Both the position numbers and the translations under genes were made by a program. This document shows positions 10,655 to 17,213 of a DNA stretch of 48,361 bases, piece by piece (within the stretch, counting starts at the first letter, position 1; each line of letters begins with the position of its first letter). Source of the DNA: Pseudomonadota bacterium (lineage in GTDB: Bacteria; Pseudomonadota; Gammaproteobacteria; Burkholderiales; Methylophilaceae); the NCBI GenBank assembly GCA_029563075.1, contig JAKQTN010000032.1, positions 1 to 48,361 of the forward strand, written 5' to 3'. The notes under the pieces were generated by a model. It searched no databases, was not told the DNA's origin, and saw nothing but the letters and a program-made list of their open reading frames with translations.

Positions 10655-10683
10655 TTGACCAAACGCCTTGTTTGCGCTATATT
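10655..10683 (+). promoter_or_regulatory. Sigma-70 promoter for the tRNA cluster
   Basis: TTGACC (10655-10660) and TATATT (10678-10683) are 17 bp apart. The -10 ends 10 bp before tRNA-Pro, and TTCGGCG follows. It should drive the Pro-Arg-His tRNA transcript. Confidence 0.75.
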
Positions 10684-10693
10684 TCTGCCTCTT

Positions 10694-10770
10694 CGGCGTG
10701 TAGCGTAGCCTGGTAGCGCGCCTGCTTTGGGAGCAGGATGTCGGGAGTTCGAATCTCTCCACGCCGACCA
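10694..10770 (+). tRNA. tRNA-Pro (anticodon TGG)
   Basis: This is a 77-nt cloverleaf with encoded CCA. The acceptor CGGCGTG pairs with CACGCCG. The anticodon stem CCTGC/GCAGG holds the loop TTTGGGA (anticodon TGG). The T-loop is TTCGAAT. It is the first gene of a three-tRNA cluster. Confidence 0.97.
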
Positions 10771-10811
10771 GTTTTTTTGGTCTTGCCTTTAGTCGTAGCA
10801 TGTAACTCAAT

Positions 10812-10888
10812 CTGCCCGTAGCTCAACCGGATAGAGCACCAGCCTTCTAAGCTGGGGGTTACAGGTTCGATTCCTGTCGGGCAGGCCA
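10812..10888 (+). tRNA. tRNA-Arg (anticodon TCT)
   Basis: This is a 77-nt cloverleaf with encoded CCA. The acceptor CTGCCCG pairs with CGGGCAG. The anticodon stem CCAGC/GCTGG holds CTTCTAA (anticodon TCT, reads AGA). The T-loop is TTCGATT. Confidence 0.97.
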
Positions 10889-10904
10889 ATCTTTAAGTCT
10901 CTAT

Positions 10905-10981
10905 GGTGGCTGTAGCTCAGCTGGTAGAGCCCTGGATTGTGATTCCAGTTGTCGTGGGTTCGAGCCCCATCAGCCACCCCA
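10905..10981 (+). tRNA. tRNA-His (anticodon GTG), integration site
   Basis: The extra 5' G-1 (10905) typical of tRNA-His is followed by acceptor GTGGCTG pairing with CAGCCAC. The anticodon loop TTGTGAT gives GTG, and discriminator C plus CCA are encoded. The gene is intact. Its 3' 45 bp (10937-10981) are duplicated at 16383-16427, so the gene doubles as attL of the neighbouring element. Confidence 0.97.
10937..10981. repeat. attL: 45-bp tRNA-His 3' end
   Basis: This is identical over all 45 bp to 16383-16427. Identity runs from the anticodon loop (TTGTGATTCC) to the CCA end (CAGCCACCCCA) and stops exactly at the end of the tRNA, as expected for tyrosine-recombinase integration into a tRNA 3' half. 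Confidence 0.93.
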
Positions 10982-11026
10982 TAATTTTCAATGTTTCCAG
11001 TAGTTTTTCATTTTCTAAAATCTATG

Positions 11027-11052
11027 GTTTATTAGACATTTGTCTAATAAAC
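11027..11052. promoter_or_regulatory. Perfect 12-bp inverted repeat next to attL
   Basis: GTTTATTAGACA and TGTCTAATAAAC face each other across TT. The half-site ATTAGACA occurs again near attR (TGTCTAAT 16255-16262 and ATTAGACA 16320-16327). This distribution suggests arm-type sites for the integrase or an excisionase. It could also be an operator for the following gene, whose start lies 42 bp downstream. Confidence 0.5.
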
Positions 11053-11093
11053 TTGTATCTTTGGATTAATCAATATGATTTTGGGGATGGAAA

Positions 11094-11465
11094 ATGACTA
11101 GAGTACTTCTGCTGGCAACGATTATTATTAATCTAGTTACCGTCAATTCTGCTGTTGCCATGGACGGAAATGAGTTGCTTAAATCTTGCTCGCCTGTACT
11201 TAAGACAAAGTCTGACGTTAATGAGGATGATTATATTGGATATTCATTTTGTCTTGGTTTGATGCAAGGTATAACAAATTTGAATATGACTTATGAGGTT
11301 TCCTTAGGCAAAAAAGCATATTTTTGTTTACCAGATTCGGGAATTATCAACTCACAAGCAGCTAGAATAGTGGTGAAGTTTTTGGAAGATAATCCTCAAA
11401 GGCTGAATGAAGAATCTTCACTTCTATCTATACTGGCATTTGCAAAAGCATATCCATGTAAATAG
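11094..11465 (+). CDS. Rap1a/Tai-family immunity-like periplasmic protein
   Basis: This 123-residue protein has an N-terminal signal peptide (about 1-22, cleavage after VAM or SAVA) and a mature part with the Rap1a/Tai pattern. It contains GNELLKSC, YSFCLGLMQGI, YFCLPDSGIINSQAARIVVKFLEDNPQRLNE, and ends in AYPCK, with four cysteines (32, 53, 78, 122) able to form two disulfides. Known members are periplasmic immunity proteins against type VI secretion amidase effectors. No cognate amidase is present here, so it is an orphan. GGGGATGG gives a good ribosome binding site. It is separated from the integrase end by only 5 bp (convergent). Confidence 0.75.
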   Translation: MTRVLLLATIIINLVTVNSAVAMDGNELLKSCSPVLKTKSDVNEDDYIGYSFCLGLMQGITNLNMTYEVSLGKKAYFCLPDSGIINSQAARIVVKFLEDNPQRLNEESSLLSILAFAKAYPCK

Positions 11466-11470
11466 CCAAA

Positions 11471-12472
11471 TTAAAAAATGGGTTTGACTCTTTTATATTC
11501 TTTGTTCTTTATATAGTGATCAGTCATTGCAGATGTAGAATGACCTGCTAAAGACTGAGCATCCATTCCTAGACTTTTAGCATCTGTTAGGGCTTTTGCT
11601 CTAATGTCATGAAATGTAAATCGTTGACCTCCTGATTCAGCCCATTTGATTTGCACACGGTTCCACATTGCTTTAATACCAGTATCAGAATAAGGTTGCC
11701 CTTGTCTCGTACAAAACAGATACAACCCTCGTATAGGGCGTTTTAATGCTTTTGCTCTAGTCACCACATCATTTAAACCATCTGTCCACTCATAGAGTTG
11801 TTTAGAGCCTGTTTTAGATTGCTTAATCCATATGCCTTCATCTGTAATCTGTTCTAACCTTAAATTGAGTATGTCGCCTTTTCTCAGTGCTGTTATATAT
11901 GCAAAGTCCATCACGGTTGCAATTAAGTCGCTTGCTATGTTTTTGACTGATTCAAATTCATGATCGGTAATATATCTATCTCGTCCTTTTTCGGGATGTT
12001 TGGCAACGCCTAAGCATGGATTTCGGTCTAGTTGCCCCCAGCGCATGGCATAGCTGAAAATATGAGAGAGTAGGGATACTTCTCTATTTGCTCTAATAGG
12101 TGCTTTTATTCCGCGCAGATCAAGATATTTGGCAATATGCATTGGTCTAATTTCGAGCACTAACATTTTTCCAAATACATCTTTTAAGTTTTTGGCCTCC
12201 AACAAGTTACCTGTATAAGTCGATTTAGCTTTCTTCGGGGCAACTTCTACCATGTACTTATCAATTAATGCAGCCATTGAGCCTGCAGGTGGTTTTTCTG
12301 ATCCTAATTCTCTTGGTGTTTCGCCTTCAATCTCTGCCCACTTAGAGAATGCAATAGCCTTATCATCTGAAAGCCTAATCCATTTATATTCTCTAGTTAC
12401 ATAGTAATAAGCACCATGCTTTAGGTACATTCTTGGTGGTAAATTAAAGTTATTTTTGCGTCGACGACCCAT
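11471..12472 (-). CDS. Tyrosine-type site-specific integrase
   Basis: This 333-residue recombinase probably integrates and excises the element at the tRNA-His 3' end. It has an N-terminal arm-binding domain (about 1-60), a SAM-like core-binding domain (about 65-150), and a catalytic domain with the full set R197, K220, H288-x-x-R291, H311 and nucleophile Y320 (GHSTSAMTDHY). The three features DUF4224, integrase and replication initiator run in one compact minus-strand block. Its 3' end faces attL, with the immunity-like gene between. Nothing looks broken, so it may be active. Confidence 0.93.
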   Translation of the reverse strand: MGRRRKNNFNLPPRMYLKHGAYYYVTREYKWIRLSDDKAIAFSKWAEIEGETPRELGSEKPPAGSMAALIDKYMVEVAPKKAKSTYTGNLLEAKNLKDVFGKMLVLEIRPMHIAKYLDLRGIKAPIRANREVSLLSHIFSYAMRWGQLDRNPCLGVAKHPEKGRDRYITDHEFESVKNIASDLIATVMDFAYITALRKGDILNLRLEQITDEGIWIKQSKTGSKQLYEWTDGLNDVVTRAKALKRPIRGLYLFCTRQGQPYSDTGIKAMWNRVQIKWAESGGQRFTFHDIRAKALTDAKSLGMDAQSLAGHSTSAMTDHYIKNKEYKRVKPIF

Positions 12473-12483
12473 TTAGTGTCTCG

Positions 12484-12708
12484 CTATCTTATGGCGTCAA
12501 AATTTGGTTCGTTGGAGTTGCTATGGTGAATATTGTTGCTAAGTCGATCAATAACTAAAGAGCGTAAAACCTTTGGTTTGCCAGAGGCGCTAATTTCAAA
12601 AGGATATGATTGTTTTTTCAGCCAATTAATTTGCGCTTTTGCGACTTTTCGGTCAGTTAAGCTTTTTAATTCTTCAGAAGATAAGAATAAAACACTTAGT
12701 AGGCTCAT
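12484..12708 (-). CDS. DUF4224-family small protein
   Basis: The 74-residue product contains the DUF4224 pattern FLSSEELKSLTDRKVAKAQINWL followed by PFEISASGKPKVLRS (family: FLTPEELxxLTGRKRxxxQIxWLxxxGIPF..NxxGRPVV). Such proteins resemble small helix-turn-helix DNA-binding domains. They are regularly encoded just upstream of integrases in phage-like elements, and I infer a regulatory or excisionase-like role. It lies 11 bp upstream of the integrase and 2 bp downstream of the replication gene, so all three are probably one transcript. Confidence 0.75.
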   Translation of the reverse strand: MSLLSVLFLSSEELKSLTDRKVAKAQINWLKKQSYPFEISASGKPKVLRSLVIDRLSNNIHHSNSNEPNFDAIR

Positions 12709-12710
12709 TT

Positions 12711-13868
12711 TTACCAGCCCTCATTACTGGCAATAATTGGTATATCTAATCTTCTTGGAATGCCTTTGCGAATTAGTTTTTCAATAACCTTTTCTGCAGA
12801 ACCCTCAATTTCTAACATCACATTAATATGTTTGCCATATCCTTGGGACGCGCATGCTGTCAGAAAGTCATAACTAATTTTAGTAGTATTTTGTAATGTT
12901 TTGACCCTCTCCATTTTTTCCTGAATCCAGCTAGTTGCATTAGGGTAAGAACCAGCAACATATTTGCCAGGCTCCATTAATACATCAAAAGGAATAATGC
13001 GATCTCTACTGTGAAGTTCAAGCTCCCAGCGAACCCATGGATGGAATTTAGCACCAAGCTGCATGCCCTTTTCATAAACACGCAGCATTTTTCCATTTTT
13101 ACGTTTTCCAACATAAAAAGTACGGCCACTACCATCATGCTTTAACCAATTACCAATTTGATTGCAAGATGGAGTTTTTCCACCAGCATTAAACATACCT
13201 TCTTCATATAACTTAACAGCAAGATCAACATTATAAATACCGTAGTAATCGTCAACTGCGCCATCCCAGCGAGTAATTTTAGCTTTAAACTTATCTCGTA
13301 AAAGGATGATTAAATTAATCCAGCTAGATACCATATGACAGCCTTCAGCTGGTATGGAAATAAAAGCAGTGTTATTTTGTCCACCGTATGCGAAGAATGT
13401 TTTTGATTCGCCTAGCTGAATTGATTGTTCCCAGCCATGTAGACCTTTAAATCGATTTTTAACTGGTGAAAAGCTAGCGCCTAAACAATTGATCAAATCA
13501 AAAACTACAGAATCAAGGTCATATTCTTTAAAAGGAAAAGTGCAGTTTAGAAAATCTGTAATTGCAGCATATGGTTCACCATCTAGTTTTGGTAGTGGTG
13601 TAGAGATTGCAACAGGCTTACCATTAATAGCAAAAAACTCATAACTTTCACCGCTATTATCATCAGATATGTTATTTAAACTTTCCCCCCGTATTACCAG
13701 ACGGGGGTCATCTGAAATTCGTTGCATCGCTGAAGTTTGAGCGGCCGGTGTTCCACCTTCGTTCGATGATTTGGGCGGTGCTGGCGCACCCGTCCAAATC
13801 TCCGAGCCGAAGGCGGCTTCATCAAAACCAGAACCGATGTTGTGCGAATTAGTGTAAGGGGTATTCAT
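12711..13868 (-). CDS. Replication initiation factor (Rep_trans/RstA-like)
   Basis: This 385-residue protein matches the Rep_trans-type replication initiators of filamentous phages and rolling-circle plasmids. Characteristic segments are RWDGAVDDYYG, GRTFYVGKRKNGKMLRVYEKG, and WVRWELELHSRDRIIPFDVL followed by GKYVAGSYP. The N-terminal 70 residues are low-complexity and probably unstructured. By family knowledge it would nick the origin on the circular excised form. No origin could be identified by eye. It is the first recognised gene of the minus-strand early block. Confidence 0.8.
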   Translation of the reverse strand: MNTPYTNSHNIGSGFDEAAFGSEIWTGAPAPPKSSNEGGTPAAQTSAMQRISDDPRLVIRGESLNNISDDNSGESYEFFAINGKPVAISTPLPKLDGEPYAAITDFLNCTFPFKEYDLDSVVFDLINCLGASFSPVKNRFKGLHGWEQSIQLGESKTFFAYGGQNNTAFISIPAEGCHMVSSWINLIILLRDKFKAKITRWDGAVDDYYGIYNVDLAVKLYEEGMFNAGGKTPSCNQIGNWLKHDGSGRTFYVGKRKNGKMLRVYEKGMQLGAKFHPWVRWELELHSRDRIIPFDVLMEPGKYVAGSYPNATSWIQEKMERVKTLQNTTKISYDFLTACASQGYGKHINVMLEIEGSAEKVIEKLIRKGIPRRLDIPIIASNEGW

Positions 13869-13932
13869 ATTCCCTCACACGATATTGTAAAAAAGAAGGG
13901 ACGTCAAGTCCCTTTTGTGAATATTTTACTAT

Positions 13933-14409
13933 TTATTCAATTTTGCGACGACTTTCAATTTTCTCTTCGCCAGAAACTACTTTCCAAAAATTAGAAGCCT
14001 TTATGGCTAAGGATAGGCCGATAGAGCGATCAGAGCTTGCGCCTGTTTCAGAAAATATCTCTCGTATTTTTATACCTAAAATCTCTTCGTATTTGCGAAC
14101 AGTTTTTTTACTGTGTATTAAATATAAAACTTTCCAACCAAAATGGTGACCGATACGCAGCATCCCGAGGGCAGACTCTAGCTCATCAATTGAACCAGCG
14201 AAGCTAATAATTGCATTGTCCTCAATTTCTTGAAGTTTAGCTTTTTGTTCGGAAGTTAGAATGGTTAAACGTTCACTAAGCGGAATGTTGGGTCTTGGGG
14301 CTATTGTGTCGCCAATTGCAACTGCTAGCCTATCAGAAGCTGGTAACTTGCGATTGACTGGAAGTAATTCCTTTTCAGGAAGTGATGGATCTTTGTTGTT
14401 GCTAATCAT
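13933..14409 (-). CDS. Unrecognised phage-element protein
   Basis: A 158-residue protein from ATG 14409, chosen because AGGGG lies at the right distance. The longer frame up to 14460 would add a hydrophobic stretch that lacks support. The N-terminus is Pro-rich. The C-terminal 90 residues look like an alpha/beta fold (ISFAGSIDELESALGMLRIGHHFGWKVLYLIHSKKTVRKYEEILG). I do not recognise the family. It lies 64 bp upstream of the replication initiator on the same strand and diverges from the cargo operon, so a regulatory or accessory replication role is possible. Confidence 0.6.
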   Translation of the reverse strand: MISNNKDPSLPEKELLPVNRKLPASDRLAVAIGDTIAPRPNIPLSERLTILTSEQKAKLQEIEDNAIISFAGSIDELESALGMLRIGHHFGWKVLYLIHSKKTVRKYEEILGIKIREIFSETGASSDRSIGLSLAIKASNFWKVVSGEEKIESRRKIE

Positions 14410-14491
14410 ACTGAGCCCCTTGAATATTAAAACAATAGAGCAGAAAGGGAATTTGAGCAACCCTTATAAATGACTTGCGCCTAGATTAAAG

Positions 14492-14520
14492 TTAAAAAAA
14501 TAATTAAGAAGGTTTATAAT
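14492..14520 (+). promoter_or_regulatory. Promoter of the three-gene cargo operon
   Basis: A perfect TATAAT (14515-14520) sits 17 bp after TTAAAA (14492-14497). The first start codon is at 14532, only 11 bp beyond the -10, so the transcript would have almost no leader. No Shine-Dalgarno sequence is visible. Confidence 0.5.
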
Positions 14521-14531
14521 TGCGCTGAATA

Positions 14532-15272
14532 ATGAATTATCCTCATCTAAATAATGCTCCAATCATAGAGGCTGTTATCGATTTTCGATTTCTGCCAGCT
14601 CTAAACATAGAGCATTCTGAAATTGGTAAATTGCATGAAGCAATACTTAAAGAGTATCCAGTCAAGCAAGAAAACAAAGAGATTCAGCTAGGGTTTACAG
14701 TTGGGCCAGAGCAGACTACTCAACAAACTGTATCGGATAGTGTGGTAGGTTATAGATTCGAAAATACAGATAAGAAGTATGTTTTCATGGCTACTAAAAA
14801 TGGATTTAGTCTAAGTAAACTAGCTCCATATGATGACTGGAGTACATTTTTAAATGAAGCTAAGAAAATTTCAAAAGTGTATTTTGGAATTTTAGGGCAT
14901 CAAAATATCACGCGCACAGCAATACGTTATGTTAATGTAATTGAAATAACAGAAGAAAAGGCAGATTTTGATGACTACTTAGTAGCTGGCCCTAAAGTAC
15001 CTGAGGGATTGCCAAATGTAGTATCAGAGTTTTTATTGCGTAATGTAATTCCGTGTGTAGATCAAAAAGCTTATGTTACGATAGTACAAGCATATGGTGA
15101 AGGCGATCAAATTGGAAAAGCTAAAGTAGTTTTGGATATAGACGTTGTATGTGTAGAGGAATATAACTCAAGTTCTGACAAACAGTGGGAATTATTAGAT
15201 ATACTTCGCACTCTTAAGAATAATGCTTTTTTTAAGAGCTTACATCCAAAAGCATTGGAGAAATATAAATGA
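14532..15272 (+). CDS. TIGR04255-family protein
   Basis: This 246-residue protein has the N-terminal signature of the sporadically distributed TIGR04255 family (LNNAPIIEAVIDFRF) and its core pattern of strands (VGYRFENTDKKYVFMA, FSLSKLAPYDDWSTF, TRTAIRYVNVIEI). The family has no settled biochemical role that I know of. It tends to occur patchily in accessory DNA, which suits a defence or conflict function, but that is inference. It is the first gene of a three-gene operon in an integrative element. Its stop overlaps the next start by 4 bp (ATGA). No SD sequence; probable leaderless start. Confidence 0.75.
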   Translation: MNYPHLNNAPIIEAVIDFRFLPALNIEHSEIGKLHEAILKEYPVKQENKEIQLGFTVGPEQTTQQTVSDSVVGYRFENTDKKYVFMATKNGFSLSKLAPYDDWSTFLNEAKKISKVYFGILGHQNITRTAIRYVNVIEITEEKADFDDYLVAGPKVPEGLPNVVSEFLLRNVIPCVDQKAYVTIVQAYGEGDQIGKAKVVLDIDVVCVEEYNSSSDKQWELLDILRTLKNNAFFKSLHPKALEKYK

Positions 15273-15763
15273 CATCTGCGGCAATTGACTATAGAAGTAC
15301 AGGATATAGACATTACAATCCGATCGCTGATATAGCTATCGGCGTGAGCGATGCAGCAAAGAGTATTAGCGCAAAAATTATAAATATTAATAATGCAAAG
15401 CTGAGAACTGTAACAGGTAGCCAAAAAGCAAGTATGCCAAGTAAGGCTTTTGAGGCCTTATTAGAAATTTTAGGTGAAGGTGAAAATATTTCTTATGCGG
15501 CATTTACAGAAGCATTAATTTTTCTACAAAACTTGCCCGCAAATTTCGAAATACCTGATATAGGAGTAGAGCCTAGTGGAGCAATAACATTTGAGTGGTA
15601 TAAAAATCCATTTAAAGTATTTGTTATTAGCATAGATGGTACAAACTCATTAGAGTTTGCAGCTTTGGCTGGTTCGGGTAATGAAATGCATGCAAAAATG
15701 AACTACAAAGATAAAATGCCAATTGAAATAAAATCATTATTAGAAATATTTCTGAGCGCATAA
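15269..15763 (+). CDS. Unrecognised second protein of the TIGR04255 operon
   Basis: A 164-residue soluble protein with no signal peptide or membrane segment and no family I recognise. The first 50 residues are Ala/Ile-rich and probably disordered or helical (YRHYNPIADIAIGVSDAAKS). Residues 85-164 look like an alpha/beta unit ending in a strand-rich part (SGAITFEWYKNPFKVFVISIDGTNSLEFAAL). Its start lies within the TIGR04255 stop (ATGA), which implies translational coupling and a shared function. Confidence 0.65.
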   Translation: MTSAAIDYRSTGYRHYNPIADIAIGVSDAAKSISAKIININNAKLRTVTGSQKASMPSKAFEALLEILGEGENISYAAFTEALIFLQNLPANFEIPDIGVEPSGAITFEWYKNPFKVFVISIDGTNSLEFAALAGSGNEMHAKMNYKDKMPIEIKSLLEIFLSA

Positions 15764-15768
15764 CTACT

Positions 15769-16149
15769 ATGGTTGATGTAGTTAATTCTGATGAAATAAT
15801 TTCTCGGTTTTATTTTAATAAGAAAAATTTTCGTTCAGATAATTCTGTAAGACATAATGAGTTTATGCCACCAAAGAATGGGCGAATGTCTGTTTATCGA
15901 GTTTCTGGTTTAGTTGATAAGGAAATTTGGGAAATAGGTAAGATATATGTAGAACCTGAAAGAGGATCGCCAATTGTAGGACGAGGAGATTTAGATGCAG
16001 CGAAAATATACGATTGTGGGCTTGCAATAAATCCTACAGAAGTACCTCATCCAAGACATGCAAATATAGAAGGTTGGGAGTTAAATACAGAAAAAGACCG
16101 TTTGAAAGCTATGAAATTAGCAGCAGCTGCAAGAAGTAAAAAAGTTTAA
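15769..16149 (+). CDS. Small protein with RHANIEGW motif, third gene of the TIGR04255 operon
   Basis: A 126-residue soluble protein starting 5 bp after the second gene. Its pattern is distinctive: FMPPKNGRMSVYRVSGLVDKEIWEIGK, then GRGDLDAA, then PHPRHANIEGW and an Ala/Lys-rich tail (MKLAAAARSKK). I recall similar HANI-GW proteins as small uncharacterised bacterial proteins but cannot name the family. Conserved His/Arg/Asp residues would be compatible with an enzyme or nucleic-acid binding; this is not shown. It is the last gene before attR. Confidence 0.65.
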   Translation: MVDVVNSDEIISRFYFNKKNFRSDNSVRHNEFMPPKNGRMSVYRVSGLVDKEIWEIGKIYVEPERGSPIVGRGDLDAAKIYDCGLAINPTEVPHPRHANIEGWELNTEKDRLKAMKLAAAARSKKV

Positions 16150-16382
16150 TAAGTAACTTTTAATAACAATTAAGTATGCTAATGTGTAATTCAAAAAAGC
16201 TGCCTAGTGTAGCCTTATATTTTAGATTTTTCCTCAAAATCAAAGATTATTATCTGTCTAATAAAACAAATGGCAAATAAGACAGAAGTTAGTCCTACTT
16301 AATCAAAGCAACCATAGATATTAGACAAGAAATTCTAAAGTCTTATTATTACTTAACATGTTACATGATTATGCAACTCAGG
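16150..16382. other. Non-coding end of the element with arm-like motifs
   Basis: AT-rich and without a credible ORF. It contains TGTCTAAT (16255-16262) and ATTAGACA (16320-16327), the same octamer that forms the inverted repeat near attL. These are likely recombinase arm or excisionase sites. Confidence 0.45.
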
Positions 16383-16427
16383 TTGTGATTCCAGTTGTCG
16401 TGGGTTCGAGCCCCATCAGCCACCCCA
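16383..16427. repeat. attR: 45-bp copy of the tRNA-His 3' end
   Basis: A perfect copy of 10937-10981 without the 5' half of the tRNA. Flanking sequence differs on both sides. Not a functional tRNA gene. Confidence 0.93.
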
Positions 16428-16492
16428 ACCCTTTATTTCAATTGTTAAAAATCGACCTTAAGCCTACGATCAGGGTGATCTAGTGGTCTTGT

Positions 16493-16973
16493 TTACCTTC
16501 TCTTCTTGTAATATCCCACCAGCTCACATTGCGCGATGATGTGCCCCTGCATCGCTTTTTCTAATGCTGTTTTGGTTGCAGGTTGCAGGTTGCAGGACTG
16601 GAAGGACCATGTCAAGCGCATAGAGTTTGTGGAAGTATCTGTGACGCCCAATTGGCGGGCATGGTCCGCGGTACCCGGTTTGATTCCAGTCATTCAGGCC
16701 GTTGAGTGCGCCTGCTGGCAGCTCCGGAATACCTGATTTCCCTGCATCTAAGCCTGTCGAGTGGGGTGTGATATTGTATAGCACCCAATGTACCCAGGTC
16801 ATTTTGGGTGCGGCCGGGTCGGGAGCATCAGGGTCGTCAACGATGAGAGCAAGGCTTTTAGTGCCCGCAGGAATGTCCGACCATGCAAGGGGCGGTGACA
16901 GCTCAGTTCCTTCACAAGTGTATAGGCTTGGAATGTCACCAAACTGGGAAAAGGCACTTGAACTCAATTTCAT
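16493..16973 (-). pseudogene. PEBP (YbhB/YbcL, Raf-kinase-inhibitor-like) gene with frameshift
   Basis: From ATG 16973 the frame encodes a PEBP-family protein: SLYTCEGTELSPPLAW, LIVDDPDAPDP, WVHWVLYNI and GPCPPIGRHRYFHKLYALD. After VLPVLQPAT the frame is lost, but the next frame continues exactly as expected (LQPATKTALEKAMQGHIIAQCELVGYY, then KKRR stop). The break lies in three copies of GGTTGCA (16574-16594). Removing one 7-bp unit restores one open frame of about 157 residues, the family's normal length. It is a recent, possibly reversible inactivation. PEBP proteins bind small ligands; the bacterial role is unclear. Confidence 0.85.
16574..16594. repeat. Triple 7-bp tandem repeat causing a frameshift
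   Basis: Three exact copies of GGTTGCA lie inside the PEBP gene. Two copies would be in frame; three put it out of frame. This is a typical slipped-strand change. Confidence 0.85.
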
Positions 16974-17213
16974 GATCGTATAAAAATTATCATTGTTAAG
17001 CTAGATTAACCAATTTACCACATGCAAAAATATGGGGAAACTAACTAGGCAAAATTAAAGGTCATGCAAGGTTTTCGGTGGCACGTTGTTAGCTAGACAC
17101 ATTAAATCAACCGTAAGCCTGATTTACTCTGATATGATATCTAGCACTAGAGAAGCTGGATAATGCTTGGTTTTTTGATTGAAGCGACAATTATTTTGAG
17201 GAGCTAATAATAA

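Larger units (their letters stand above)
10937..16427. mobile_element. Integrative element in tRNA-His (filamentous-phage-like)
   Basis: The element is bounded by perfect 45-bp direct repeats of the tRNA-His 3' end. Inward from attL it carries an orphan Rap1a-like gene (+) and then the minus-strand block Rep, DUF4224 and integrase (plus an unknown gene). Next comes a plus-strand three-gene cargo operon that reaches almost to attR. The integrase/DUF4224/Rep_trans set resembles the early module of small filamentous-phage-type elements. No coat, Zot or assembly genes are present, so it is either a phage satellite or a defective or minimal integrative element. It is AT-rich compared with the flanking genes. 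Confidence 0.85.

Noticed and set aside
11027-11052. dif site or intrinsic terminator
   Set aside because: The inverted repeat has a 2-bp spacer and no T run, and its half-site recurs near attR; it does not resemble the XerC/XerD dif consensus.
10903-11097. Open frame of 64 codons across tRNA-His
   Set aside because: It overlaps an intact tRNA gene and the att site; the first part is just translated tRNA.
16383-16427. Second tRNA-His gene
   Set aside because: Only the 3' 45 bp are present; no D-arm or 5' acceptor strand lies upstream, so it is an att copy.
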